From Hormoscilla sp. GUM202 (lineage in GTDB: Bacteria; Cyanobacteriota; Cyanobacteriia; Cyanobacteriales; Desertifilaceae), in contig RFFC02000003.1 in assembly GCA_005518205.2 (NCBI GenBank), forward strand, positions 88,118 to 152,117: a stretch of DNA of 64,000 nt, in the 5' to 3' direction. The translations under genes and the position numbers were made by a program. The first letter of the stretch is position 1. Each line of letters begins with the position of its first letter. The notes beneath the pieces are model-generated. The model was not told where the DNA came from. It ran no database searches and saw only the letters and a list, made by a program, of their open reading frames with translations. Positions 18,087 to 27,073 of this stretch are shown one piece after another.

Positions 18087-18196
18087 GCGATCGCACCCTT
18101 TTTCCAGCAGAAAAGCCATCTGGAACACCAGTCGCGTCTACAAAAAGAAAACCCGCGCTAGCGGGTTTCCCTATTCAAAGATGAAATTGTTAACAG
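18087..18196 (+). repeat. 110-bp interspersed repeat with GC hairpin, copy 1
   Basis: Runs from CGATCGCACCCTTTTTCCAG to ATGAAATTGTTAACAG. It contains the hairpin AACCCGC-GCTA-GCGGGTT after an A-rich run, which resembles a bidirectional intrinsic terminator. Other copies: 19287-19396, 20497-20606 and inverted 37063-37171; a degraded piece is at 18240-18290. Confidence 0.85.
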
Positions 18197-18445
18197 TCGG
18201 ACTGTGGGTTCCTTGAGAGTGCGGGACTTGTTTCCATAGGGCGATCGCACTCTTTTCCCAGCAGAAAAGCCATCTCTATCACCAGTCGTAGAGCCAGAAT
18301 AAGCATCTCATATCCCAGGGTTTCTGGATCTTATTCCATCTCGGCTCTCATGATTAATAATTGCCGATCGCTTGCCTAAAAAGTGGGTTGTGTGCTAAGA
18401 TGGACATGTAGTCAAAATAGCCGTGCTAATAGAGGATATCGGATA

Positions 18446-18743
18446 ATGGAAATTGAGGAACTGCTGAAAGAAAAGCGAGAAAAAATCCTGGAAATAGCGG
18501 CCAAACATGGCGCTATAAATGTGCGGGTTTTTGGTTCGGTAGCTAGAAGCTGGGGGAGAAGCTGATGCGGATAGTGATGTAGATTTTTTGATAGATTTAG
18601 GAGAAAATCTCAGTCCTTGGTTTCCAGTACGATTAATTCGCGATCTGGAAAGCTTGCTGGGGAGAAAGGTGGATGTGGTGACGGAAAATGGTTTGAAAAC
18701 TCGCATCCGCGATCTGGTGTTGCAAGAGGCGGTGTTACTGTGA
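18446..18743 (+). pseudogene. MNT-type nucleotidyltransferase (frameshifted)
   Basis: Minimal nucleotidyltransferase related to MntA antitoxins. The frame MEIEELLKEKREKILEIAAK ... VRVFGSVAR is broken by an extra AAGCTGG relative to the intact paralogue at 39676-39966, which turns GSVARGEADADSDVDF (the catalytic GSxxRG...DxD motif) into VARSWGRS-stop. The downstream sequence still encodes SDVDFLIDLGENLSPWF in the shifted frame. The minus-strand copy at 40659-40956 carries the same 7-bp insertion. Confidence 0.85.
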
Positions 18744-18764
18744 TAGAATATAGTAACGAATGAC

Positions 18765-19076
18765 ATGAAAATCTTAACAGATTATCTGGGTCGCCAGGTA
18801 AGATTAACAGAGGAGCGATTGACACACATTCTACAACGTCCTCAAATGTCCGGTATGGAACCAGCAATTGAGGCGACATTGCAAAATCCAGAACAGGTAA
18901 GAAAATCGAGAACTGACGAAGCTGTTCTTTTGAGCTATCGATATTATACTGGAACAGAAGTAGGCGATAAATGGCTGTGTGTGGTAGTCAAGTACAGTGA
19001 AGAGGATGCTTTTATCCTCACGTCCTATTTAACCGATCAAATCAAAAAAGGAGAACAAGTATGGCCTCAAATGTAA
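18765..19076 (+). CDS. Putative BECR-fold (PBECR2-like) RNase toxin
   Basis: 103 aa. Sequence features are an early RLTEERLTHILQRPQM (basic and His residues), a central ATLQNPEQVRKSRTDEAVLL, then YRYYTGTEVGDKWLCVVVKY and ILTSYLTDQIKKGEQVW. This order matches small Barnase/EndoU/RelE-fold proteins found in phage and toxin-antitoxin contexts; the assignment is from memory of the pattern. Its 3' end overlaps the following DUF2283 gene by 16 nt, typical of a toxin-antitoxin pair. Confidence 0.6.
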   Translation: MKILTDYLGRQVRLTEERLTHILQRPQMSGMEPAIEATLQNPEQVRKSRTDEAVLLSYRYYTGTEVGDKWLCVVVKYSEEDAFILTSYLTDQIKKGEQVWPQM

Positions 19077-19282
19077 AAGTTTGGTATGACAAAGAAGGAG
19101 ACTATCTGGAAGTTATTTTTTCAGATAAGCCGGGTTATATGCGGGAAACAAACAACGATGCCGTCATGGAAATGGTGGATCGAGAAGGTAATATTTTAGG
19201 ATTTTCTATCTTGGCTGTGAGTCGTCTGTCACAGTCAAAGCCATTAGTGGCTGAATTAGTCGGTAAGGGAGAACTAAAATAA
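19061..19282 (+). CDS. DUF2283 protein, putative antitoxin
   Basis: 73 aa with the DUF2283 core: VWYDKEGDYLEVIFSD (Y-D-x-E-x-D-x-L-x-I), a central ENNDAVMEMVDREGNILGFS-like segment and a final beta strand. DUF2283 genes commonly sit beside small BECR-type genes, as here. The start overlaps the upstream gene by 16 nt, so expression is coupled. Confidence 0.7.
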   Translation: MASNVKVWYDKEGDYLEVIFSDKPGYMRETNNDAVMEMVDREGNILGFSILAVSRLSQSKPLVAELVGKGELK

Positions 19283-19286
19283 AAGG

Positions 19287-19396
19287 CCGATCGCACCCTT
19301 TTTCCAGCAGAAAAGCCATCTGGACCACCAGTCGCGTCTACAAAAAGAAAACCCGCCCTGGCGGGTTTTCCTATTCAAAGATGAAATTGTTAACAG
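19287..19396 (+). repeat. 110-bp interspersed repeat with GC hairpin, copy 2
   Basis: Same element as 18087-18196; the hairpin is AACCCGCC-CTGG-CGGGTT here. It starts 4 nt after the DUF2283 stop. It is the first part of a 316-bp block (19287-19602) repeated in inverted orientation at 36850-37171. Confidence 0.85.
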
Positions 19397-19535
19397 AATG
19401 AAAGGCGATCGCGCTTGCGGTGGGGGATGAATTAAGAAACCCGGTTTTTTTCCATACCGGGTTTCTTAACTGCTGGTGAAACCTCCCCGCAGTCTGTTGC
19501 GCATTGGTGGGCGGTGCCCACCCTACTTTTACCAT

Positions 19536-19748
19536 TCAAATCTCGACTGTTGACAAAGTACACTGCAAGGGTTCAGAATCATCCACTTGGAAATAAAGCT
19601 TTTCAAAACCAATGACTTGCCCATTGCGGTCTTTCATCTGAATAACACCATTCCCCGTTTCTTCGCAAACATATTCATTTTGTGGATTTCCCCACCAAAC
19701 CGTCAGGGTATTGCCAATCCGATCGTGAATAATTTTTACTTGACCCAT
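19536..19748 (-). CDS. DUF2283 protein, second copy
   Basis: 70 aa: MGQVKIIHDRIGNTLTVWWG, then an EETGNGVIQMKDRNGQVIGF core and a final strand. This is the same fold as the protein at 19061 but clearly diverged. It follows a truncated toxin-like gene on the same strand with a short overlap. A 3' piece of this gene, FEKLYFQVDDSEPLQCTLST onwards, recurs at 36850-36921. Confidence 0.7.
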   Translation of the reverse strand: MGQVKIIHDRIGNTLTVWWGNPQNEYVCEETGNGVIQMKDRNGQVIGFEKLYFQVDDSEPLQCTLSTVEI

Positions 19749-19965
19749 ATTTGTTCGCCTTCCTTAATTGCATCGGTGGGATAAGCAGTAATCAAAAAAC
19801 CTTCGCCGTTGAGGCGCTTGGCAACCGCGCATAGCCACCGCTTAGGACGTTCCAATCGATAAAAAAGATATACCTGTGGGTCTTCTCGACTCCGACAAAT
19901 TTCATCAGGCATGCGCAATGTTTCCTGCACGTCAACTTCTCTACCCAGCATTATGGGATGCTTGT
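19736..19965 (-). pseudogene. 5'-truncated BECR-type toxin gene
   Basis: The last about 70 codons encode a toxin-like C-terminus: VDVQETLRMPDEICRSREDP, VYLFYRLERPKRWLCAVAKR, FLITAYPTDAIKEGEQIW. The normal N-terminal third is replaced by the 200-bp dispersed repeat, so the long open frame further upstream is fortuitous. It overlaps the DUF2283 gene as the intact pair does. Confidence 0.65.
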
Positions 19966-20142
19966 TGGTGGTAATAAGTCCCAGTAGTAAACTGTGGTGC
20001 GAACGGTAAAGCCCAGCGGTGTCGGAACTATAAAGAAAATATCGAATGTCATTTTTGGTTCTATCGCGCATCTGCTCTATAGTATACCATATAAGGCGAT
20101 GCCAGAAAAGGGCGAAGCACGGGTCGCGCCCGATCGGGACAC
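19935..20142. repeat. About 200-bp dispersed direct repeat, copy 2
   Basis: Matches 17500-17706 (TACCCAGCATTATGGGA to GATCGGGACACCAGAC). The junction with the toxin remnant suggests recombination at the repeat. Confidence 0.75.
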
Positions 20143-20496
20143 CAGACGAGGTCACGGCACCGAATTGAAAATGGTGCGAGATCGGTGCGTGGGGGGTGTA
20201 AGTAGACAGTCGCTGCGCCCGATCGCGCGATCGCACCCTTTATTCAGCATAAAAGTTATCGGTAACACCAGAAGCTGTAGGGGCGAAGCATTTGGGCGAT
20301 CGGTGATTGGGATAAACCAATATTTTTCTATCCAAATGCTTCGCCCGGCCCCCGAAGCAAAACCAGGCAAGGGATATGATCGAACGAAGGTGGAATTCCT
20401 TTGTCGCGGGGTGGGGGCGAAGCATTGCGTTAGTTAAATGGTTGGTAATGAGCGTTTTCCGATCGCCGCAATGCTTCGCCCCTACAAGACGATCGC

Positions 20497-20606
20497 GCGA
20501 TCGCACCCTTTTTCCAGCAGAAAAGCCATCTGGACCACCAGTCGCGTCTACAAAAAGAAAACCCGCGCTAGCGGGTTTCCCTATTCAAAGATGAAATTGT
20601 TAACAG
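20497..20606 (+). repeat. 110-bp interspersed repeat with GC hairpin, copy 3
   Basis: Same element as 18087-18196, with hairpin AACCCGC-GCTA-GCGGGTT. It is surrounded by HIP1-rich DNA without genes. Confidence 0.85.
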
Positions 20607-21008
20607 AATGTCAGGCGATCGCGTCGGACCAATGTTACACAATATGTAGTAGGGGCACAAGTCAGCGTGTCAGTTGACTTTCGGGTCAAATCAATGTTGA
20701 TGTTGGTACCGCGATCGGCTGCGCAACCATGCTTTGTTCATGTAGTCCCACCCTTTAGGTGGGGGGCGGCTACGATGTCCTCCAAGCATCGAAGTGCGTC
20801 CTCCAGACATCAAGCTCCCCCGAGACATCGATCTGGACCGGGGACATGGAGCGCGCTTTAGACATCGAAGCCAAAGCGATCGCCCCTTAATGATAGATAT
20901 ATTCGATCGTGGAATAACTCAGTCATGCCCCTCTGTGACTGAGTTATTTTCGCTTTGTGACTGAGTTATTCCTTGGGGTAATTGTTCAGTTCCTGAAGTA
21001 ACTTCCTC
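20607..21008. other. Intergenic DNA without a recognisable gene
   Basis: Contains a run of GACATCGA / GATGTCC motifs (20775-20875) and the repeated words GTGACTGAGTTATT at 20937-20970. I see no coding region. Confidence 0.5.
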
Positions 21009-21944
21009 ATGCCACCGAGTACGAGAGTCATGCCCTGGCGGCACAAGGCTTTGCTTTTCGATAGCGTCGAGACAGTCTTGCAAAGCCGCGTCGCCAGCAC
21101 GGCGGGATATATTGCCAATGACTGTGTCGAATATAAATGGTTATTCCGAGAACTGGTAGTAACGGAACATCAGAGCAAGATCCTCTTTATCAGTCGGGAA
21201 AGCATAGCCGAAATGCCCCCTACTCTCATCCGGGAACTGCCCCTGACAGGACTGCAACCAGAAGCTGCCATTGCCCTGCTGCAAACTTTTCACCTGACCG
21301 CCTCAGACACAGAATTAGCACGACTAGCTACAGGCTATCAAGGGCATCCCCAAGCCTTAGAACAGCTAGCCACCTTAATTATCAATGACTTGGAATTTGC
21401 TGGCAACGTCGGCAAGTTTTTGCAGGATAGAGACTGGCTGCTAATTCGGGAGCTAGAAAAGCTGACAGATGAAATTATAGCGCGTCTCAGCGACATAGAA
21501 CGGACATGTCTGGGCCGCATTTCCATCTATCAAACGGCAGAATATTCCCTGGACTGTGGCGCCATTGCTGCTCAGATGCCAGAAGTGAGTTTGTATGAAT
21601 TGAAAGAAGATATCATCCGCGCCCTCAAACGCCGACATTTATTAGAATATCACCCCGAAATCAGATCTTTTCAACTGCATCCCCTCCTGCGGGCCAAGGG
21701 CGAAATAATGTTATGGAAAAATCCCGAAAACCTGCGCGCAGCCCATCGTCAAGCATACAAATATTTCTTGAATATTCCCCTCAAACCGGAAGCGGAATGG
21801 CAAGAAATAGAGTACATCAAACCGCTACATTTAGTCCATTACCATGCGAAGCAAGCTGAAGATGAAGAGGAAGCAGCAGCAGCAATTTCGAGAATAGAAT
21901 GTCTCTGTAGGGTGGGCACCGCCCACCAGCAAGATGACAGGTAA
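21009..21944 (+). pseudogene. Remnant of a STAND/NB-ARC ATPase
   Basis: The frame encodes the part of a NB-ARC ATPase after the P-loop: YKWLFRELVVTEHQSKILFI-SRESIAE, the LPLTGLQPEAAIALLQTFHL segment, GYQGHPQALEQLATLIINDL (GLPLA-like), LSDIERTCLGRISIYQTAEY and a winged-helix LLEYHPEIRSFQLHPLLR. No Walker A is present upstream. The 3' end runs into a GTAGGGTGGGCACCGCCCACC repeat, which supplies the last residues and stop. Both ends are missing, so function is lost. Confidence 0.7.
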
Positions 21945-22020
21945 TTTCAGGGCTTAGAATGTAGTCATAATATGTAGGTTGGGTAGAGCTAGCGCTCTAC
22001 CCAACCTGACCATTTTCCTC

Positions 22021-23022
22021 GTTCTGGAGGCAGAGCCTCAACCGGGCGTAACCAGGGAGACCCTGGTCACGAGGGGTTTGTCTTATTTTTCCTCGTTTTC
22101 CTCGTTTTCCTCGTTCCCAGGGAACGAGCACTCTGAGGCGGAGCCTCTTGTCTTATACCATGATTGAGATACACCCGATCGCCCGTTGATAATTTTCCTC
22201 GTTCCCAGGGAACGAGCACTCTGAGGCGGAGCCTCTTGTCAGTAGCAACCAAATTCCTTAAATGAGGTATGTAGTTCTGGAGGCAGAGCCTCAACCGAGC
22301 GTGACCAGGGAGACCCTGGTCACGAGGGGTTTGTCTTATTTTTCCTCGTTTTCCTCGTTTTCCTCGTTCCCAGGGAACGAGTACTCTGAGGCGGAGCCTC
22401 TTGTCAGTAGCAACCAAATTCCTTAAATGAGGTATGTAGTTCTGGAGGCAGAGCCTCAACCGGGCGTAACCAGGGAGACCCTGGTCACGAGGGGTTTGTC
22501 TTATTTTTCCTCGTTTTCCTCGTTTTCCTCGTTCCCAGGGAACGAGCACTCTGAGGCGGAGCCTCTTGTCTTATACCATGATTGAGATACACCCGATCGC
22601 CCGTTGATAATTTTCCTCGTTCCCAGGGAACGAGCACTCTGAGGCGGAGCCTCTTGTCAGTAGCAACCAAATTCCTTAAATGAGGTATGTAGTTCTGGAG
22701 GCAGAGCCTCAACCGAGCGTGACCAGGGAGACCCTGGTCACGAGGGGTTTGTCTTATTTTTCCTCGTTTTCCTCGTTTTCCTCGTTCCCAGGGAACGAGT
22801 ACTCTGAGGCGGAGCCTCTTGTCAGTAGCAACCAAATTCCTTAAATGAGGTATGTAGTTCTGGAGGCAGAGCCTCAACCGGGCGTAACCAGGGAGACCCT
22901 GGTCACGAGGGGTTTGTCTTATTTTTCCTCGTTTTCCTCGTTTTCCTCGTTCCCAGGGAACGAGCACTCTGAGGCGGAGCCTCTTGTCTTATACCATGAT
23001 TGAGATACACCCGATCGCCCGT
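22021..23022. repeat. 418-bp tandem repeat, about 2.4 copies
   Basis: Unit 1 is 22021-22438, unit 2 22439-22856, then a partial third unit to about 23022. Units look identical or nearly so: the same 160-codon open frame appears at 22067-22549 and 22485-22967. Each unit is built of two related subunits with hairpins GTTCCCAGGGAACGAG, GAGGCGGAGCCTC and ACCAGGGAGACCCTGGTC, plus TTTTCCTCG runs. Related hairpins occur at 31770-31910 and 34190-34210. I regard the open frame as non-coding. Confidence 0.9.
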
Positions 23023-23634
23023 TTATAAATCTGCAAACCGCCTCAAAATACTCAAAACCCGGTATAACTCATTACCCCGGCGATACAAACTAAACTCTTC
23101 AGACAACCCGTACTTAGGAGTATCCTGCCGAGTCAGTTTGATAAAGGTGAAATGACTGCCATTCGTCATCAAGCCAAAGGTGGGTTTCTCAGGATGAGGA
23201 TTTTTCAGCATATAAAACAAAGCTTGCGGCAAAGCTTTCACCAGACTAAACTGTTGATTTTTTGCCTCTATTAATGTTACCCAAAAATCTTGCCGTAAAA
23301 TCAACACATCAATACTCCCGCGTACCATTTTTCCCTCATCTTCAGCCTCAACTATTACCTCGGCATCTAGGTGAAAAGGATGACGAAAAAAACCTGCTAA
23401 GGACAGCAAAGGACTTAGGACAGCCAGTTTGACAATTTCTTCGTGGAAGGGGTACTCTTCTAGAGAGAGAAAATCTGCTTTCACCCGATCGAGCCATTCT
23501 TTTTCCGCCTTAGTCACCTGTGGCAAATTATATTGCCATTCGGGGAAAAAATCTTCGTCATCAATCTTCTGGAGGCTAAATTGTTCCTTAACATCCTGTA
23601 ATGTTAATGTATTTGCCTGGATGATTATTGTCAT
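23023..23634 (-). CDS. PD-(D/E)XK-like endonuclease / type I restriction R-subunit-like protein
   Basis: About 203 aa from the ATG at 23634; an upstream start would include a hairpin repeat. Nuclease-fold cues: a segment KMVRGSIDVLILRQDFWVTL (Asp) followed by IEAKNQQFSLVKALPQALFY, i.e. D-x(n)-E-A-K, and a later FGLMTNGSHFTFIKL. This is the arrangement of HsdR N-terminal-like nucleases that occur alone in cyanobacteria. No methylase or specificity gene is near, so a role in classical restriction is doubtful. Confidence 0.65.
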   Translation of the reverse strand: MTIIIQANTLTLQDVKEQFSLQKIDDEDFFPEWQYNLPQVTKAEKEWLDRVKADFLSLEEYPFHEEIVKLAVLSPLLSLAGFFRHPFHLDAEVIVEAEDEGKMVRGSIDVLILRQDFWVTLIEAKNQQFSLVKALPQALFYMLKNPHPEKPTFGLMTNGSHFTFIKLTRQDTPKYGLSEEFSLYRRGNELYRVLSILRRFADL

Positions 23635-23892
23635 AATGTCCCTCACGATATCTCTCACTTCGCTGTCAGCCCGCCGGGGGTTCAAACCCCCGGCTAATAG
23701 CTAAAGTCGGTTAAAACCGACTAATAGAATAATGCGTAAAAATGTAGCATATTTTTACAAAATGGGATAATTATAATATATCAGGTAAAATCTCACTTTT
23801 GTCATCTAGCCCGCGCAGGAAGGTTGCCGCGCTGCGCTCGCAATGACACTGCTTTGTTTGTGTAGCCCCACCCTTTAGGGTGAGGGCGATCG

Positions 23893-24852
23893 TCAAAGTA
23901 AATCTTCTGCCAATGCCACCGCACCCCACAGGGGGGCTTCATCTGACAAAGCAGCAGGAACAATTTCAAAATTAACTTCTGGTAAAGCAGTCTTCCGGGC
24001 CACCCGACGCACTGCTGACCAAAACTTTGCCCCTGCTTTCGTCACGCCTCCCCCCAATACAAAAAGCTGCGGATTGATCAAATTTGCCACATTCCCAATA
24101 CCTACTCCTAGGGCCCATCCTGCTACTTCTAATACTTCACTAGCTATATCGTCTCCTTGGTCTGCCGCTTTACTTACTAATTGTGCAGTTATCTCTGACA
24201 AATTATTTGCTGCCAAATTTCGCAGTATTTCTCCTCGATATGGTTGCTGCTGCAAAAACTGCTGCGCTGATTGGGCAATATATGGTCCCGAAGCGAAACG
24301 TTCCACACATCCGCGCTTCCCACACAAGCATTTTGGACCTTCTGGATCGACTACTATATGACCTATTTCTCCTGCCATGCCATCAGCACCCCGCCAAGGG
24401 CGTCCATTCAGAATCCATCCCCCTCCTACTCCCGTACTGATGGTAATATAAAACATGCTCTCGTAACCCTTTCCCGCCCCAAACCGATATTCTCCTAATG
24501 CTGCTACATTGGCGTCATTGTCTACCCTGACCGGTGCGCCATATTCGGTTTCTAAGAGTTCCCGCAGGGGAGTATTTTCCCAACCCGGGACGTGATGGGA
24601 AAGCCGTACTGTGCCCGTGGTGGCGTCTACCGGTCCCCCAAAACTTACCCCGATCGCCCCTGGTTTTTCTCCTTGCAGCAACTGGTGGATGAGCGATCGC
24701 ATAATTTCGCGATCGACGGTAGCACCAGCGAAGGGAGGAGAAAGGGCGCGGCGACCTTTCTGCCACTTTCTGTCTCCGCTGTGGACGATCGCGGCTGCAT
24801 GTTTAGTGCCTCCAAAGTCGAGAGCGAGAATTAATTTATTCTTGGAATTCAT
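23893..24852 (-). CDS. ROK-family sugar kinase (glucokinase-like)
   Basis: 319-aa cytosolic ATP-dependent hexose kinase of the ROK group. Motifs in order: LALDFGGTKHAAAIV (phosphate 1), GVSFGGPVDATTGTVRLS, VRVDNDANVAALGEYRFGAG (catalytic Asp in DND), YITISTGVGGGWILNG (phosphate 2), EIGHIVVD and the ROK zinc motif CLCGKRGCVERFASG, then LGGGVTKAG (adenosine). Length and motifs are complete; the exact sugar cannot be told. Confidence 0.9.
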   Translation of the reverse strand: MNSKNKLILALDFGGTKHAAAIVHSGDRKWQKGRRALSPPFAGATVDREIMRSLIHQLLQGEKPGAIGVSFGGPVDATTGTVRLSHHVPGWENTPLRELLETEYGAPVRVDNDANVAALGEYRFGAGKGYESMFYITISTGVGGGWILNGRPWRGADGMAGEIGHIVVDPEGPKCLCGKRGCVERFASGPYIAQSAQQFLQQQPYRGEILRNLAANNLSEITAQLVSKAADQGDDIASEVLEVAGWALGVGIGNVANLINPQLFVLGGGVTKAGAKFWSAVRRVARKTALPEVNFEIVPAALSDEAPLWGAVALAEDLL

Positions 24853-24979
24853 TTTATGAGTCTCCTGGCCCGCCGTGGGTTCAAACCCCCGCGTTACCAG
24901 GCGGGAGCCAGGTAACGAGGCTTAAGTGGGTTAAAACCCACTGAAAACATTATCTAGAAAGTAAGGGTCTGCTTTCCTT

Positions 24980-25852
24980 TTAATCGCGGAAGGCGAGAAT
25001 GTGCTTGGCAGTAATTTCCGGCTTCTCCAGGTGCGGTACGTGACCGCACTCTTCGATCCAGATCAGTTTTGAACCCCCGATCGCCCTCTGGAACCTTTCC
25101 GCATCGGAGGTTCCCAAAATCTTATCCGAGTCTCCCCACAAAATCAAGGTCTCCTGCTTAACTTCCGAAATGCGATCGGCCAAAAAGCCGTAACCACCCG
25201 TCTTAGTAAAGTCTACCATACCTTGACGCCAATTGGGCATTTTCAGGTGTAGGGATGCACATAAATTAGCATCAGAGGAAGCAAACTTCCGGTCATAGTA
25301 AGCCTTTTTACTGACATACTCGCGCACCTTGGGCTGACGCAGAAATTCCGCCCCCAGGTAGACCAAGGGAGTCAACCAAAATCCCTGCATTGCGGGGGCT
25401 TTAGCAAACCCCGCACTGTCAATTAGTACTAGCTTTTTGACAGCTTCCGGGTAAGTGATGCTAAAATCGATCGCAGCAGCACCGCCCATGGACACCCCCA
25501 CCAAAATTACTGGCCGATCGATTAAACTTTGCCAACAAGCATAGAGATGTGCTTTAATGGTTTCTGGGGTAATGCCCGGAATGCGTTCCGTAAAGCCGAA
25601 ACCTAACAAGTCGATCGCCCAAGTTTCATTCGCAGGGGCCAGTAGGGGGAGAAGGCGGCGGAATTCCATCACCGAACTGTCAAAACCGTGCAATAATAAA
25701 ATCGGGGTGCCCCCTTTCCCCTCATGCAGGTAGGCGGTCGAAATTGGCCGATCGTTCGTGGCGATCGGCTGACACTGGATCCTTTGGGCCAGAGTAATAG
25801 AAGTAGACTCAGTCAGTTGGGTAACTTCCGGGGGGAAGAAAATGCTAGACAT
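24980..25852 (-). CDS. Alpha/beta hydrolase
   Basis: 290 aa from the ATG at 25852. An upstream in-frame start at 26044 would run through a non-conserved segment and into the divergent gene. The oxyanion region is ILLLHGFDSSVMEFR, the nucleophile elbow GVSMGG (Ser), the acid in LILWGDSDKILG, and the His in ECGHVPHLEKPE, so the catalytic triad is complete. Substrate unknown. It is divergent from the Uma2 gene at 25972. Confidence 0.88.
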   Translation of the reverse strand: MSSIFFPPEVTQLTESTSITLAQRIQCQPIATNDRPISTAYLHEGKGGTPILLLHGFDSSVMEFRRLLPLLAPANETWAIDLLGFGFTERIPGITPETIKAHLYACWQSLIDRPVILVGVSMGGAAAIDFSITYPEAVKKLVLIDSAGFAKAPAMQGFWLTPLVYLGAEFLRQPKVREYVSKKAYYDRKFASSDANLCASLHLKMPNWRQGMVDFTKTGGYGFLADRISEVKQETLILWGDSDKILGTSDAERFQRAIGGSKLIWIEECGHVPHLEKPEITAKHILAFRD

Positions 25853-25971
25853 AAACAACGGTGAGAAAAAATAGATTTGGTCGATCGGGGAGGATTTATA
25901 TGTTATATTATAAGAGGAATGGATAGCTTTGGCAATATTCATGACCAAAGTCCGCTGGAGGTAAAGCACCG

Positions 25972-26739
25972 ATGGTACAGGTACAAGAAGTCCTCGCTGA
26001 GAAAAAACCAGAAATAATATATCCCGATAGTGACGGTCAACCAATGGCTGATAATACCAAACAATTCCGCTGGATTGTGATCGTCAAAGAAAACTTGGAA
26101 ATCTTGTTTGCCCCGATCGACGATTTGTTTGTCGCGGGGGATCTATTATGGTATCCGGTTGAGGGAGATAACACAATTCGGCAAGCACCCGATGTGATGG
26201 TTGTCTTTGGCAGGCCAAAAGGAGACAGAGGTTCCTACAGACAGTGGGAAGAAGATAACATCGCCCCCCAGGTGGTGTTTGAAATTCTATCTCCGGGCAA
26301 CCGACTCAAAGAAATGACCAGGAAACTCGGCTTTTACGAACGCTATGGAGTCCAGGAATATTACATCTATGACCCAGAGAGGATGTGCTTAGATGGGTTG
26401 CAGCGTTCTGGGGGAAGCTTAGAAGAGATTCGCCAGATGAATGGTTGGGTTAGTCCCCGGTTGGGAATCAGGTTTGAACTGACATCAAACGGCCTGGAAA
26501 TTTATCGTCCTGATGGGCGCAAGTTCCTCACTCCCGTTGAACTGGATCGACTCCGCGAACAGGAACACCAACGGGCAGAACGGGAACACCAACGGGCAGA
26601 ACAGGAACACCAACGGGCAGAACAGGAACGCCAACGGGCTTTGGAAGCAATTACTCAATTGGAACAGGAACAACAGCGCTATCAATATTTGATAGCGCGA
26701 CTGCGCCAACAAGGAATCGATCCCGAACAGCTTTCATAG
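25972..26739 (+). CDS. Uma2-family (DUF820) nuclease-fold protein with heptad-repeat tail
   Basis: 255 aa. Residues about 20-185 form the Uma2 restriction-endonuclease-like core: IRQAPDVMVVFGRPKGDRGS, APQVVFEILSPGNRLKEMTR (E-I-x-S), KLGFYERYGVQEYYIYDP. The C-terminus is a charged coiled coil with nearly perfect seven-residue repeats (HQRAEQE) for about 50 residues. This form is one of the large paralogous Uma2 set in cyanobacteria, of unknown biological role. The repeat number probably varies between strains. Confidence 0.88.
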   Translation: MVQVQEVLAEKKPEIIYPDSDGQPMADNTKQFRWIVIVKENLEILFAPIDDLFVAGDLLWYPVEGDNTIRQAPDVMVVFGRPKGDRGSYRQWEEDNIAPQVVFEILSPGNRLKEMTRKLGFYERYGVQEYYIYDPERMCLDGLQRSGGSLEEIRQMNGWVSPRLGIRFELTSNGLEIYRPDGRKFLTPVELDRLREQEHQRAEREHQRAEQEHQRAEQERQRALEAITQLEQEQQRYQYLIARLRQQGIDPEQLS

Positions 26740-26859
26740 TCCAGCGGGTGTATTTCATACCATTTGGGAAAAACAATGCTATAATTTCTTGAACATTATA
26801 TTTTTAGTCTGTTTTAACTCATATCTTGCACCTGTCGCAACAAGCAGCCTCTGTTTAAA

Positions 26860-27015
26860 AGCGTCCGCCAGTGGGTTTTAACCCACTTAAGCTATTAGCC
26901 GTGGGTTTGAACCCACGGCGGGCCATGAGACCAATTGAGAAAATTGAGAATGGTGCAAGATATCAGTTTTAACTGACTATAGCTATGACGCGGGGGTTTG
27001 AACCCCCGGCGGGCT
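26860..27015. repeat. Dispersed GGGTTTTAACCC-type hairpins
   Basis: Two related blocks: GTGGGTTTTAACCCAC then GTGGGTTTGAACCCAC ... GCGGGCCATGAG, and CGGGGGTTTGAACCCCCG. The same family, with the flanking words CTATTAGCC, GGCGGGCCATGAG and GGTGCAAGATATCAGTT, recurs at 23655-23730, 24865-24945, 34215-34330, 38025-38065 and 40495-40590. Confidence 0.85.
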
Positions 27016-27073
27016 GACAGGGAAGACAAATGGTATTACTACAAACCCGTGTTATTATACCACAAAAAGCACC

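Noticed and set aside
19965..20236. N-terminal extension of a 166-aa frame ending in the toxin-like sequence
   Set aside because: The extension lies in the 200-bp dispersed repeat that also occurs at 17500 without the toxin part, so only the C-terminal about 70 codons are taken as a gene remnant.
22021..23022. CRISPR array or protein-coding repeats (two identical 160-codon frames)
   Set aside because: Unit length is 418 bp with no unique spacers between short direct repeats; the open frames consist of stem-loop DNA and show low-complexity GKRGKRGK text. A structural tandem repeat explains it better.
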